Shown piece after piece: positions 36,610 through 44,547 of a stretch of 64,000 nt of DNA (position 1 is the first letter of the stretch; each line of letters opens with the position of its first letter). Both the position numbers and the translations under genes were made by a program. Where the stretch lies: the NCBI GenBank assembly GCA_031432545.1, contig JAVKGX010000004.1:120686-184685 (forward strand), given 5' to 3'. The DNA is from Armatimonadota bacterium (GTDB lineage: Bacteria; Sysuimicrobiota; Sysuimicrobiia; Sysuimicrobiales; Sysuimicrobiaceae). Under the pieces are notes generated by a model. It was not told where the DNA came from and did no database searches. It saw nothing but the letters and a program-made list of their open reading frames with translations.

Positions 36610-37024
36610 TGATCCTTCTAACCCGGATCCCTCACCGCAAGCAACTCCTGGCGCTTGCAGCGAGCCATTCCCTGCCTTCAGATTCCAGGGCACGCTCGAT
36701 CGCCCCCTCGGCTGACACCGCGCATGCGACTGGCACATCGCACTTACCCCCTAACATCACTAGGTCCGGAGAGGAAGTCTACCTCGGGGTCGCCATCTGA
36801 CTCAACGGATTGACCGCCGCCAACGTTCCAACGAGGCGCAGACTGGCGGGATGCCCCGGCTTCACCATACCGACGCAGGCGGTCCATTCGCGTCCGAACG
36901 GGGAAGGACGATCCGCGAACCTGGCGACCAGCCAGCGGACTCAGCGTCCGGACCCGCCGCGACCCATCGTGTTGGCTACCCGGACGGGCTTCGGCAGTTT
37001 GCGAGAAGTCCCGGGCCTTGTTGG
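36610..37024 (-). other. 415-bp region between nagA and the polysaccharide operon, no gene seen
   Basis: No reading frame here has plausible codon use or motifs; the one open frame on the minus strand is the shadow of nagA continued. I searched by eye for a c-di-GMP aptamer (GGCAAACC and GACGCAAAGCC) and did not find one. It probably contains the operon promoter and the nagA 3' end. Confidence 0.5.
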
Positions 37025-38173
37025 CTACGGCCCTGGCAAAGCGACACCCCCTCTGCCCACGATCCTCCCGGCGACGAGGGTCAAAGCAGCCCTGCCATCT
37101 GGCCCGAGCACGCACAGATCGGCCCGCATCCCGGCCTCGATCCTGCCTCGGTCTGACAGCCCGAGCAGCCGCGCGGGTGTGGCGGCTGCCATACGCACCG
37201 CGTCCCGCATCGGAATTCCCCACCGCACTGCGTTGGCGACCGCCGTGTCCATGCGGAGGGTGCTTCCGGCCAGCGTCCCGTCCGGGAGTCTCGGCTGGCC
37301 GTCGGCGGCTACAAAAATGGGTGCGCCGGCCAGGGTGTACTCACCAGGAGGCATCCCCGCGGCGGCGACGGCATCCGTGACCAGCGCGATCCGATCGGCG
37401 CCGAGCAGCCGGTAGGCGCACCGCGCGACCGCCGGATGCACGTGCACGCCGTCGGCGATCAGCCCGCACACGCAGGACGGATCGTCCAAGGCGGCTGCTA
37501 CCAGGCCGGGATCCCTGTGGTGGAAGGTGCGCATCGCATTGAACAGGTGCGTCACCATACGAACGCCTTTCCCGAATGCATGCGCCGCCTGTTCGTACGT
37601 CGCGTCGCTGTGGCCGGCGGACACGACGACGTGTTCTTGCGTGAGCTGTACGATCAACTCATCGGCTCCTGGCAGCTCCGGCGCCAGCGTGACGAGCCTC
37701 AGATCGGGCGACGCTTGCGCGTACAGCGCGCGTACCTCAGGGTCGTCGGGAGTGCGCAGCCACCGAGCCTCGTGTGCACCGCGCCGGACGGCGTTCAACG
37801 CCGGTCCCTCGAAGTGCATCCCCAGCAGCTCGGCTCCGGCCGCATGCGCCCAGCGGAGGATGCCCACAGCCCGGCGAGCACGGTCGGGTGCACACGACAC
37901 GAAAGTCGCCAGGAACCCCGTTGTCCCAGTAGATGCCAAGTAGACGGACAACCTCTCGACGTCGTCCTCGGAGCAGTCCAGCAGGTCCACGCCAGCCGCG
38001 CCGTTGACCTGGAGATCGATGAACCCAGGCACCAGAATCCCGTTCGGAAACTCCCAGTCCGAGGAGGGGGGCACGCCCGGACGAACGTCGTCGATCCTAT
38101 CGCCGCGGATCTCGACGTAGCCGGGTTGCAGATCCTGATCCCCTGTGACCACACGACCCACGGAGAGGATCAT
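37025..38173 (-). CDS. nagA: N-acetylglucosamine-6-phosphate deacetylase
   Basis: A 382-residue amidohydrolase-fold enzyme converting GlcNAc-6-P to GlcN-6-P and acetate in amino-sugar recycling. The PGFIDLQVNGAAG opening, metal-site Glu in GMHFEGPAL, AGHSDATYEQ with its His, THLFNAM and the catalytic Asp in LVTDAVAAAGMPPG are present. It is of normal length. It lies upstream of the polysaccharide operon on the same strand and next to the mod operon. It fits functionally with nagZ 4 kb away. Confidence 0.94.
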   Translation of the reverse strand: MILSVGRVVTGDQDLQPGYVEIRGDRIDDVRPGVPPSSDWEFPNGILVPGFIDLQVNGAAGVDLLDCSEDDVERLSVYLASTGTTGFLATFVSCAPDRARRAVGILRWAHAAGAELLGMHFEGPALNAVRRGAHEARWLRTPDDPEVRALYAQASPDLRLVTLAPELPGADELIVQLTQEHVVVSAGHSDATYEQAAHAFGKGVRMVTHLFNAMRTFHHRDPGLVAAALDDPSCVCGLIADGVHVHPAVARCAYRLLGADRIALVTDAVAAAGMPPGEYTLAGAPIFVAADGQPRLPDGTLAGSTLRMDTAVANAVRWGIPMRDAVRMAAATPARLLGLSDRGRIEAGMRADLCVLGPDGRAALTLVAGRIVGRGGVALPGP

Positions 38174-38217
38174 GCGTGACCGTCACCGCAGAAGCCTGGA
38201 TCGTAACGCGCACGAAT

Positions 38218-38235
38218 GGCGCACATATGTGCGCC
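38218..38235. promoter_or_regulatory. 18-bp perfect palindrome upstream of nagA
   Basis: GGCGCACAT followed by its exact reverse complement lies 45 bp upstream of the nagA start. Its size and symmetry fit an operator for a dimeric regulator, probably acting on nagA. No regulator gene is adjacent that obviously binds it. Confidence 0.4.
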
Positions 38236-38250
38236 GCCTCGGTCCGCCTC

Positions 38251-38340
38251 GGTACCTGGTACCGGTTCCTGGTACCGGTTCCTGGTACCGGTTCCTGGTA
38301 CCGGTTCCTGGTACTCGTTCCTGGTACTCGTTCCTGGTAC
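38251..38340. repeat. Tandem 13-bp repeat array, copy A (about seven units)
   Basis: Units of consensus GGTWCCTGGTACC, each made of two near-palindromic GGTACC cores, repeat head to tail seven times with divergence at the right end (CGTTCCTGGTACT). The array fills the gap between the modB stop and the nagA upstream palindrome. The same unit occurs in copy B at 40949-41000. There are no spacers, so it is not a CRISPR array. Confidence 0.92.
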
Positions 38341-38346
38341 AGCGGG

Positions 38347-39003
38347 CTAGATGACGCGCTCGCCGAGCCGGCCCACCGCGATCAGCACTCCGACGGCTAC
38401 CACGGCCAGAAGCACGGCGAGCGTTGCCGCCATCTCCCATCGGCCGGCCTGGACCGCATCGTACAGCGCGATGGGCATGGTCTGAGTGCGTCCCGGGATA
38501 TTGCCGGCGACCATCAACGTCGTGCCGAAGTCACCCAGCGCGCGGGCGAAGCCCAAGGACACGCCGGCCACGATTCCCCTTTGGGCCAGTGGGACGAGGA
38601 CGTGCACGAACTGCTGGATCCGGCCCGCGCCGTCCATCCTGGCCGCCTCCAGGATCTCGGTGGGGACGTCCGCGAAGGCCGCGCGCACGGTCCGCACCAC
38701 CAGAGGTAGCGACGGCACCGCCGCAGCCACCACAGCCCCCTGCCAGGTAAACACCAGCGACACGCCAAACGTCGCCTCCACCCACATCCCGAACCGGCTG
38801 CCGCGACCCAGCAGCACCAGGAGGTAGTACCCGAGCACGGTGGGGGGCAGGGTCAGCGGTAGCGACGTCAACGCCTCCACGATACCCCGACCCCGAAACC
38901 TGGACGTGGCCAGCAACCAAGCCAACCCCACCCCCGTCGCCGAGGCGATGAGCGTGGCGAGGGAAGCCACCTTGAGGGAAATCCACAGCGGCGCCGGATC
39001 CAG
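38347..39003 (-). CDS. modB: Molybdate-type ABC transporter permease
   Basis: A permease of the ModB family with about five membrane segments, the PLTLPPTVLGYYLLVLLG block and the EAA loop (EAARMDGAGRIQQFVHVLVPLA). I extend it to CTG 39003, giving 218 residues, because LDPAPLWISLKVASLATL matches the usual ModB N-terminus and GGAGGGG lies upstream. The only standard start in frame is GTG 38970, which has no ribosome site and would delete part of the first helix. It follows modA directly. No ATPase (modC) is adjacent, so it must use one encoded elsewhere. Confidence 0.85.
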   Translation of the reverse strand: MDPAPLWISLKVASLATLIASATGVGLAWLLATSRFRGRGIVEALTSLPLTLPPTVLGYYLLVLLGRGSRFGMWVEATFGVSLVFTWQGAVVAAAVPSLPLVVRTVRAAFADVPTEILEAARMDGAGRIQQFVHVLVPLAQRGIVAGVSLGFARALGDFGTTLMVAGNIPGRTQTMPIALYDAVQAGRWEMAATLAVLLAVVAVGVLIAVGRLGERVI

Positions 39004-39786
39004 CTACGGCCCCTCCCCCGGCAGCACGAACCCGTACCGCCGCATGACCGGTCGCCCCTGAGGCCCGTTCACGAAGGACAGGAACGCACGTGCCTGGACC
39101 TGGCGCCGGGAGCGAGTCACCACACCCGCGGCTTGGCGGATGGGGTCATGCAGCGACGCCGGCACCAGCCAGTAGCGGCCCTGCCGAGACACCGCGGGTG
39201 CAATCGCCAGCGACAACGCCACCACTCCGACGTCGGCGTTTCCGGACTGCACGAGCTGCAAGGTGGCACTGATGTTGTCCCCGTAGACGAGTTTCGGTCG
39301 CACGCGCGCGTATACCCCGGCACGCACCAGCGCCTGACGCGCGGCCTCCCCGTACGGTGCATGCTGGGGATTGGCGATCGCTACGTACCGGACCCGAGGG
39401 TCCAACAAGACGTCCATCCCTCGCTCCACCGCCAGCTCGCTGGAACGGCGCACCCACACAACGACGCGCCCCACCGCATACAGCTGCACTGTATCCCGCA
39501 AAATGTGCCCGTGCTCGGCCAGATGTTGTACAAACGCCTCGTTGGCGGAGAAGAACACGTCGAACGGTGCCCCGTGCTCCACTTGGTGTGCGAGCTGGCC
39601 CGACGATCCGAAGGAGAACGTCACGGGCACCCCAGCGCGGGCGCGGAAGGAAGTTCCCAGCTCCTCGAAAGCGTACCGGAGGTCCGCCGCGGCGGCGATC
39701 AGCAACCCGGCTGGAGGCGGTGCTGCGGCGGCCGACTGGTAGACCACCAGCGCTGCGAGTAGGGTGGTGATGGCTCTGCTTACCAC
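39004..39786 (-). CDS. modA: Molybdate-type ABC transporter substrate-binding protein
   Basis: A 260-residue periplasmic binding protein with a signal peptide of about 22 residues (ending SAAAA). Typical ModA blocks: AAADLRYAFEELGTSFR, FSFGSSGQLAHQVEHGAPFDVFFSAN, IANPQHAPYGEAARQAL and VVALSLA. The start is GTG 39786, overlapping no other gene and 2 bp from the regulator stop. Molybdate or tungstate oxyanion is the expected ligand. The gene order is regulator, modA, modB. Confidence 0.92.
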   Translation of the reverse strand: MVSRAITTLLAALVVYQSAAAAPPPAGLLIAAAADLRYAFEELGTSFRARAGVPVTFSFGSSGQLAHQVEHGAPFDVFFSANEAFVQHLAEHGHILRDTVQLYAVGRVVVWVRRSSELAVERGMDVLLDPRVRYVAIANPQHAPYGEAARQALVRAGVYARVRPKLVYGDNISATLQLVQSGNADVGVVALSLAIAPAVSRQGRYWLVPASLHDPIRQAAGVVTRSRRQVQARAFLSFVNGPQGRPVMRRYGFVLPGEGP

Positions 39787-39788
39787 GC

Positions 39789-40889
39789 CTAAGTGGCCAG
39801 CCCGCGCACTACGCCGGCCGGTGCCGGATCGTAGCCCCCGATCGCCTTCAGCTCCTCCCGGAAGCGCCGGCCGGTGAACACGTCCATGAGGATTCTCACG
39901 GGTGCGGTGTCTGTCAGGTCTTGCGGGATCACTAGATCGTAGCGCTGCTCGGCCAGTGGCAGGAACTCCAACCCGTACAACAGTGCCACCGGCAACACCC
40001 CCGGTCCGGCGTCGGCCAGCCCACCTGTGATCGCTTCGGCCACCGCGAGGTGGCTGGACAGCTCGCGGCGGTACCCGTCCAGGCTTTCTGCTGGCACGCC
40101 GGCGCCGCCCAACCACTGATCCAAGACCAAACGGCTGCCCGAACCCGGATCACGGTTCACGACTCGCACACCCCGCTGCAACAGGTCCTCAGGCCCGCGA
40201 ATCCGTATGCCGGGCCTCAACATCACCCCCTCCACCCACCGTGACACGGACACCACCACCGCCGGCTTGCGGCCCAGGGTGCGGCGGATCGTCTGCACAC
40301 CTTCCGGATCCCCCGGTGGATGCAGGTGGGTTCCCGCCACGTGCACGAGCCCGTCCCGCAGAGCCCCCAGCGCCCGAACGCTGTTTGCCGGGATCCAGTG
40401 GGCGCGCACGCTTCCCGAGGACTCCGCAAGCGCCGCCGCGATCCGTAGGGCCGGATCGCATCCGCCCAGGAAGACGGTCTGTTCTGCGACCGCCGAACCG
40501 GAAAACAGATCCACCGTCGCCAGGCGGCCCGCACGGCCCGCCACCGCACCGTCCGAGGGCACGGGGGCCGATGAACCCCACAACGGCCACGCGACCAGCT
40601 GGGACCTGACCCGCCCCAGTCGGACCCGGTGCGCCGGCGCGTCTTCGGCCAGTCGCACCTTCACCGTGGAGGGAGCCGGGGTGGCGAACAGCTCCTCCAC
40701 GGCACAACCCATGGCGCCGGCGAGACGCAGCGCCACCGCGGTGTTGGGGAGGTAGCGTCCGGACTCGATCGCAGATAGGGCCTGACGGGACAGACCGGCT
40801 AGGCGTGCCAGCTCCACCTGGGACAGCCCGCGGGACTCCCGCACCGCCCGCACGCGGTTCTGCAGCTCCGCCGGCACCCGCCGCCCCAC
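39789..40889 (-). CDS. XRE-HTH regulator with periplasmic-binding-protein-like ligand domain
   Basis: A 366-residue one-component regulator. Residues about 10-70 form an XRE helix-turn-helix (RAVRESRGLSQVELARLAGLSRQALSAIE). From about 130 to the end a PBP-like domain follows, with VVSVSRWVEGVMLRPGIRIRG, RVVNRDPGSGSRL and GVLPVALLYGLEFLPL segments, as in MopB/ModE-type molybdate regulators fused to HTH domains. It is divergent from nothing; the upstream gap holds the 13-bp repeats. It probably controls modAB in response to molybdate. Confidence 0.85.
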   Translation of the reverse strand: MGRRVPAELQNRVRAVRESRGLSQVELARLAGLSRQALSAIESGRYLPNTAVALRLAGAMGCAVEELFATPAPSTVKVRLAEDAPAHRVRLGRVRSQLVAWPLWGSSAPVPSDGAVAGRAGRLATVDLFSGSAVAEQTVFLGGCDPALRIAAALAESSGSVRAHWIPANSVRALGALRDGLVHVAGTHLHPPGDPEGVQTIRRTLGRKPAVVVSVSRWVEGVMLRPGIRIRGPEDLLQRGVRVVNRDPGSGSRLVLDQWLGGAGVPAESLDGYRRELSSHLAVAEAITGGLADAGPGVLPVALLYGLEFLPLAEQRYDLVIPQDLTDTAPVRILMDVFTGRRFREELKAIGGYDPAPAGVVRGLAT

Positions 40890-40948
40890 GGGAGCAGGTT
40901 ACGCTACGATAAACAGTGCTGTCAACGATTAGCGACACCCGGGCGATC

Positions 40949-41000
40949 GGTACCTGGAACGGGTACCTGGTACCGGTACCTGGTACCGGTTCCAGGTACC
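40949..41000. repeat. Tandem 13-bp repeat array, copy B (four units)
   Basis: Four head-to-tail units of the same GGTACCTGGTACC consensus as copy A, in the same orientation, fill the gap between nagZ and the mod regulator start. Together the two arrays exactly bracket the regulator-modA-modB operon. Confidence 0.92.
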
Positions 41001-41020
41001 GCGGTGGGGGGTAGAGGCGG

Positions 41021-42646
41021 TCAGGGGTCGGTGGCCCCGCGATGGCCGCGCGGGTACAGACCGGGGATCGCGACTGGGAGGCGGCCACGGGGGAGGAGTT
41101 CTCCGGTCAGGACACGGGCGGCGGCGCGCAGGCTGGGGGCATCCGGCCCGTACGTGGCCAGGTATGTGCCGACTTCGGGGAAGCCAGCCAGTTCGTACGG
41201 GTTGCCGACACCCACGACGACCAGGCGCTCTCCGACCCGCGCCCACAGATCCCGCACGACTTCGGCATTGGAGACCGACCGCCACGAAAGGCTGGCCACC
41301 ACCACGTTCGTCCACACGTCCGAGGCCAGGTGGTGCGGATCGGTCACCACTTCGACGTTCGGCCGCACCTGGAGCAACTCATGTCCCAGAGCCGTGGGTG
41401 AGCGATCCCACAGCTCGCCTCCCAGGTGCATGACCGCCGTACGCCCGGGACGCAGCGGCACTCGCCCCACCCGGTCCCGGAGCAGCGTCACCGCACGATC
41501 CGCCACGGATTGCGCGGCCGCGAAGTCCTCCGCGCGGATGTCCCACCTGCCTGGCGGGCCGGCGCAGGCTTCCTTGGCCCGCAGGATCCGCCGGGTGCTG
41601 GCGGCGATCTGTCCGGCGTCGAGGACACCCGCGGCCGCAGCCGACAGGGCGGAGCGGATCGAAGCCCACTGCTCGGCTTCCGTCCCGCACGCCATCACGA
41701 CGTCGGCGCCCGCCCGCAGGGCCGCGACCGCGGCCTCCCCACGCGTCCACCGGTCGGCGACCGCCTTCATGCCCATCGCATCGGTGAAGACGACTCCGTC
41801 AAAGCCCATCCGTCCGCGCAGCAGGCCCGTGTGTCTGGGCCTGTCTGGGCCGGCCTGTCTGGGCCGACCGTCAAAGCCCATCCGTCCGCGCAGCAGGCCC
41901 GTGAGCACGCGCGCGGACAGCGTCGCCGGGAGGCCCGCATCGAGGGCCGGGTACAGGACATGCGCCGCCATCAGGCCTCGGGCTCCGGCTGTGAAGGCCG
42001 CCCGGAAGGGGGCCAGTTCCTCCCGTTCCAGCACCTCCAGCGGCTTGTCGACGACGGGCAGTTCCAGATGCGAATCGACCGCGACGTCGCCGTGACCCGG
42101 AAAGTGCTTGACGGTGCACAGCACGCCCCATGCCTGCAGTGCGCGCACGTAGGCGCTTCCCAGGCGCCCCACGACCTCCGGGTCGTCTCCGAACGCCCGG
42201 ATCCCCACGATCGGGTTGTCGGGATTGACGTTGACGTCGAGGACGGGCGCATGGTTCACGTTGATCCCCAGCGCACGCAACGCGCGACCCGTCACGCTCC
42301 CCGCAATGGACGCCGCCTCCTCGTCACCCTCGGCGCCGATGGCCATCGCACTCGGGAAGACCGGGAAGTCGCGCCCGAAGCGGTTGACGATACCCCCTTC
42401 CTGATCCACCGAGATCCACAGCGAGGGCAGCCCGGCTTCGGAGGCGAGCGCCTGCAGATCGCGCGTCAGAGCCTGGACCTGTGCAACGGAGGCGATGTTG
42501 CCGGAGAACAGGATCACGCCGCCCACGCGCCCTTTACGGATGAGGCGCCGCAGTCCCGGGGTGATCTCCGTCCCTGGGAAGTCCACGACAAACCGTTGGC
42601 CCACCAGGTCGCGGATGTCTTCCATGTCGCAGAACTTGGCCGCCAT
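41021..42646 (-). CDS. nagZ: Beta-N-acetylhexosaminidase (family 3, NagZ-like) with internal duplication
   Basis: A 541-residue GH3 enzyme that removes GlcNAc from muropeptides or chitin-type oligomers. SVDQEGGIVNRFGRDF (substrate site), KHFPGHGD (catalytic His region) and FTDAMGMKAV with nucleophile Asp289 identify it. Just before the nucleophile residues 249-260 (TGLLRGRMGFDG) are repeated at 273-284 with a 12-residue linker between. This corresponds to a 36-bp direct repeat (41796-41831, 41868-41903) 72 bp apart. The insertion is in frame and the catalytic residues are intact. A C-terminal domain of about 200 residues follows. Starts at ATG 42646 (or 42625). Confidence 0.92.
   Translation of the reverse strand: MAAKFCDMEDIRDLVGQRFVVDFPGTEITPGLRRLIRKGRVGGVILFSGNIASVAQVQALTRDLQALASEAGLPSLWISVDQEGGIVNRFGRDFPVFPSAMAIGAEGDEEAASIAGSVTGRALRALGINVNHAPVLDVNVNPDNPIVGIRAFGDDPEVVGRLGSAYVRALQAWGVLCTVKHFPGHGDVAVDSHLELPVVDKPLEVLEREELAPFRAAFTAGARGLMAAHVLYPALDAGLPATLSARVLTGLLRGRMGFDGRPRQAGPDRPRHTGLLRGRMGFDGVVFTDAMGMKAVADRWTRGEAAVAALRAGADVVMACGTEAEQWASIRSALSAAAAGVLDAGQIAASTRRILRAKEACAGPPGRWDIRAEDFAAAQSVADRAVTLLRDRVGRVPLRPGRTAVMHLGGELWDRSPTALGHELLQVRPNVEVVTDPHHLASDVWTNVVVASLSWRSVSNAEVVRDLWARVGERLVVVGVGNPYELAGFPEVGTYLATYGPDAPSLRAAARVLTGELLPRGRLPVAIPGLYPRGHRGATDP
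41796..41903. repeat. 36-bp direct repeat within nagZ with 36-bp spacer
   Basis: The copies 41796-41831 and 41868-41903 are identical. The spacer 41832-41867 itself contains TGTCTGGGCC three times. The whole event adds 72 bp without breaking the frame. Confidence 0.95.
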
Positions 42647-42748
42647 CGGGCCGTTCCCTTGCGACGGGCCGGCGCGCCCTTCAATCGGTTGGGCGAGGGG
42701 GCACGACCGGGAATGGGGGGTTGAGCCGCCGACGACGGAGAACGAGCC

Positions 42749-43471
42749 CTACGTCTGCCCGGCGGCCAGCACGAGGGCCTCGAAGATCGCCTGCTGACAG
42801 ACCTCGCGTTCCGCCATCCGCTCGGGGTGCCACTGGACGCCCAGCACGAACCTGTGGACCGCTGACTCGATCGCCTCGACCACGCCGTCGGAGGCGGACG
42901 CCGCCACGACGAGTCCGGGGGCCGGGCGCCCGACGGCCTGGTGATGGAACGTGTTGACGCCCACGCGGCCTGCACCGACGATCGCTGCGAGCCGCGTACC
43001 GGGGCTGATGCGCGCCCAGTGGCCGGGCGCGTGCGGCACGAGCGGCGGCGAGCGGCGGGCCTGGTCGTGCGCGCTGCGCTCGAGGCCGAGCAACTTCACG
43101 TCCTGGACCAGATCTCCACCCGCCGCCACGTTGAGGACCTGGACGCCGCGGCAGATCCCGAGCACCGGCAGGTCGCGCTCGAGCGCCATCCGGACGAGCG
43201 GCAGCTCCAGGGCGTCCCGAGCCGGGTCGACCGTCACGGGAACGTGCAGCGCAGGGGGTTCCAGGCGCATCTGGCCGTAGTGAGCGGGGTCGACGTCCGG
43301 CCCGCCGGTCAGCAGCAGACCCTGGAGTCCGCACAGCACCTCCCCCGCCCGCACCGCATCGGCGACCGTGATGCGACGAATGGACCCTCCGGCGGTTGCG
43401 ACCGCGCGCTCGTAGTACACCTGTCTCCCTTCGTCGCCGCACCAGGTCACGCCAATTGTCACCCGCCTCAT
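42749..43471 (-). CDS. Class I glutamine amidotransferase-like, gamma-Glu-GABA hydrolase (PuuD) type
   Basis: A 240-residue hydrolase. LLLTGGPDVDPAHYG, the nucleophile elbow GICRGVQVLNVAAGG with catalytic Cys, and GVQWHPE with catalytic His are the PuuD-type signatures. The family hydrolyses gamma-glutamyl amines. ATG 43471 overlaps the stop of the desulfhydrase gene (ATGA). Its neighbours (dcyD-like, 5-oxoprolinase) point to gamma-glutamyl and sulfur amino-acid catabolism. Confidence 0.88.
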   Translation of the reverse strand: MRRVTIGVTWCGDEGRQVYYERAVATAGGSIRRITVADAVRAGEVLCGLQGLLLTGGPDVDPAHYGQMRLEPPALHVPVTVDPARDALELPLVRMALERDLPVLGICRGVQVLNVAAGGDLVQDVKLLGLERSAHDQARRSPPLVPHAPGHWARISPGTRLAAIVGAGRVGVNTFHHQAVGRPAPGLVVAASASDGVVEAIESAVHRFVLGVQWHPERMAEREVCQQAIFEALVLAAGQT

Positions 43472-44469
43472 GCCCCGAAACGCTCCTCCAGCGCAGCGCG
43501 GAACGCGAACAGCCCGGGCTGACCGCCGGTGTGCCAGAAGACGACGGCGTCGTCGCGGGCGAACCGTCCTTGTCGGATCATGGCCATCAGGCCCGCCATG
43601 CCCTTGCCGGTGTACACGGGATCCAAGAGCACGCCCTCCGTACGCGCAACGAGGCGGATGGCCGCGATGCACTCGGGGGTGGGGATCGCATACCCAGGCC
43701 CGACGAACTCGTCGTGCACCACCACATCGTCTTCGTGGAGCCGGAAGTCCAGCCCCAGCCGCTCCGACATCTCCGCGACGATGCCGCGAATCCGGTGGGT
43801 GCAGACCTCGCGAGGAGGGCCGGCGCTGACGCCGATCACCCGCACGCCAGCGCGTGCCAACAGCGCTCCGGTCAGCAGGCCGGACTGCGTCCCACCGGAC
43901 GAGGACGTGTGCACGACCGCGGCGGGACGAACCCCCATCTGGTTGCACTGCGCGGCGAACTCGCCGAACGCCGCCAGGTAGGCCGCGGCACCCAGCGCGT
44001 TCGATCCGCCGCGGGGGATCACGTACGGCCGGTGTCCGCGGCGTTGGTACTCGCGGGCGGTGTCCTCCAGCACGCCGTCCATCACGTAGTCCTCCTCGGC
44101 GTCCACGAACCGCAACTCGGCACCGAAGAGGTTGTCCAGGAGCACGTTGCCCTCGTAGGCCGGGGGCTGCGGGCCGCCCAGGACCAGGACCGCCGTCATG
44201 CCCAGACGTCGCGCCGCGGCGGCGGTCATACGGGCGTGATTGGATTGCACCGCCCCGACGGTGACCACGACGTCGCAGCCGCGTCGGTGCGCATCGGCCA
44301 TGAGGAACTCAAGCTTGCGCGCCTTGTTCCCGCCTAGCGCCAGCCCAGTGAGATCGTCGCGCTTGATGAGGATCCGAGGGCCGCCCAGGTACTCCGACAG
44401 TCGGGGCGCTTCCTCCAGCGGGGTGGGCAGGTAGGCCAGGCGGACACGCGGCAGGTCTCCGATCAGCAT
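43468..44469 (-). CDS. dcyD: D-cysteine desulfhydrase / ACC-deaminase-family PLP enzyme
   Basis: A 333-residue PLP-dependent enzyme. The Schiff-base lysine lies in GGNKARKLEFL (near residue 47), followed by GAVQSNHARMTAAAA and the phosphate-binding HTSSSGGTQSGLL. These match D-cysteine desulfhydrase and ACC deaminase. The specific substrate cannot be told from motifs. It is coupled to the PuuD-like gene. Confidence 0.85.
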   Translation of the reverse strand: MLIGDLPRVRLAYLPTPLEEAPRLSEYLGGPRILIKRDDLTGLALGGNKARKLEFLMADAHRRGCDVVVTVGAVQSNHARMTAAAARRLGMTAVLVLGGPQPPAYEGNVLLDNLFGAELRFVDAEEDYVMDGVLEDTAREYQRRGHRPYVIPRGGSNALGAAAYLAAFGEFAAQCNQMGVRPAAVVHTSSSGGTQSGLLTGALLARAGVRVIGVSAGPPREVCTHRIRGIVAEMSERLGLDFRLHEDDVVVHDEFVGPGYAIPTPECIAAIRLVARTEGVLLDPVYTGKGMAGLMAMIRQGRFARDDAVVFWHTGGQPGLFAFRAALEERFGA

Positions 44470-44547
44470 CGATCCCTCGGCGTCGGTGATCGTCGCGGTT
44501 CGCTATCGGGCAGCTCGCACTGCAATGCCAACAGTGTAACCCCGGAA

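Noticed and set aside
36610-37024. Fourth c-di-GMP riboswitch upstream of the synthase operon
   Set aside because: A CGCAAACTGCCGAAGCCCG stretch looks superficially similar, but the GGCAAACC core, the GNRA hairpin and P1 cannot be formed.
36744-37223. Small minus-strand gene between nagA and the polysaccharide operon
   Set aside because: It overlaps nagA by about 200 bp in another frame and has arginine-rich shadow composition.
38251-38340. Possible CRISPR array
   Set aside because: The repeats are 13 bp, head to tail with no spacers, and there are no cas genes.
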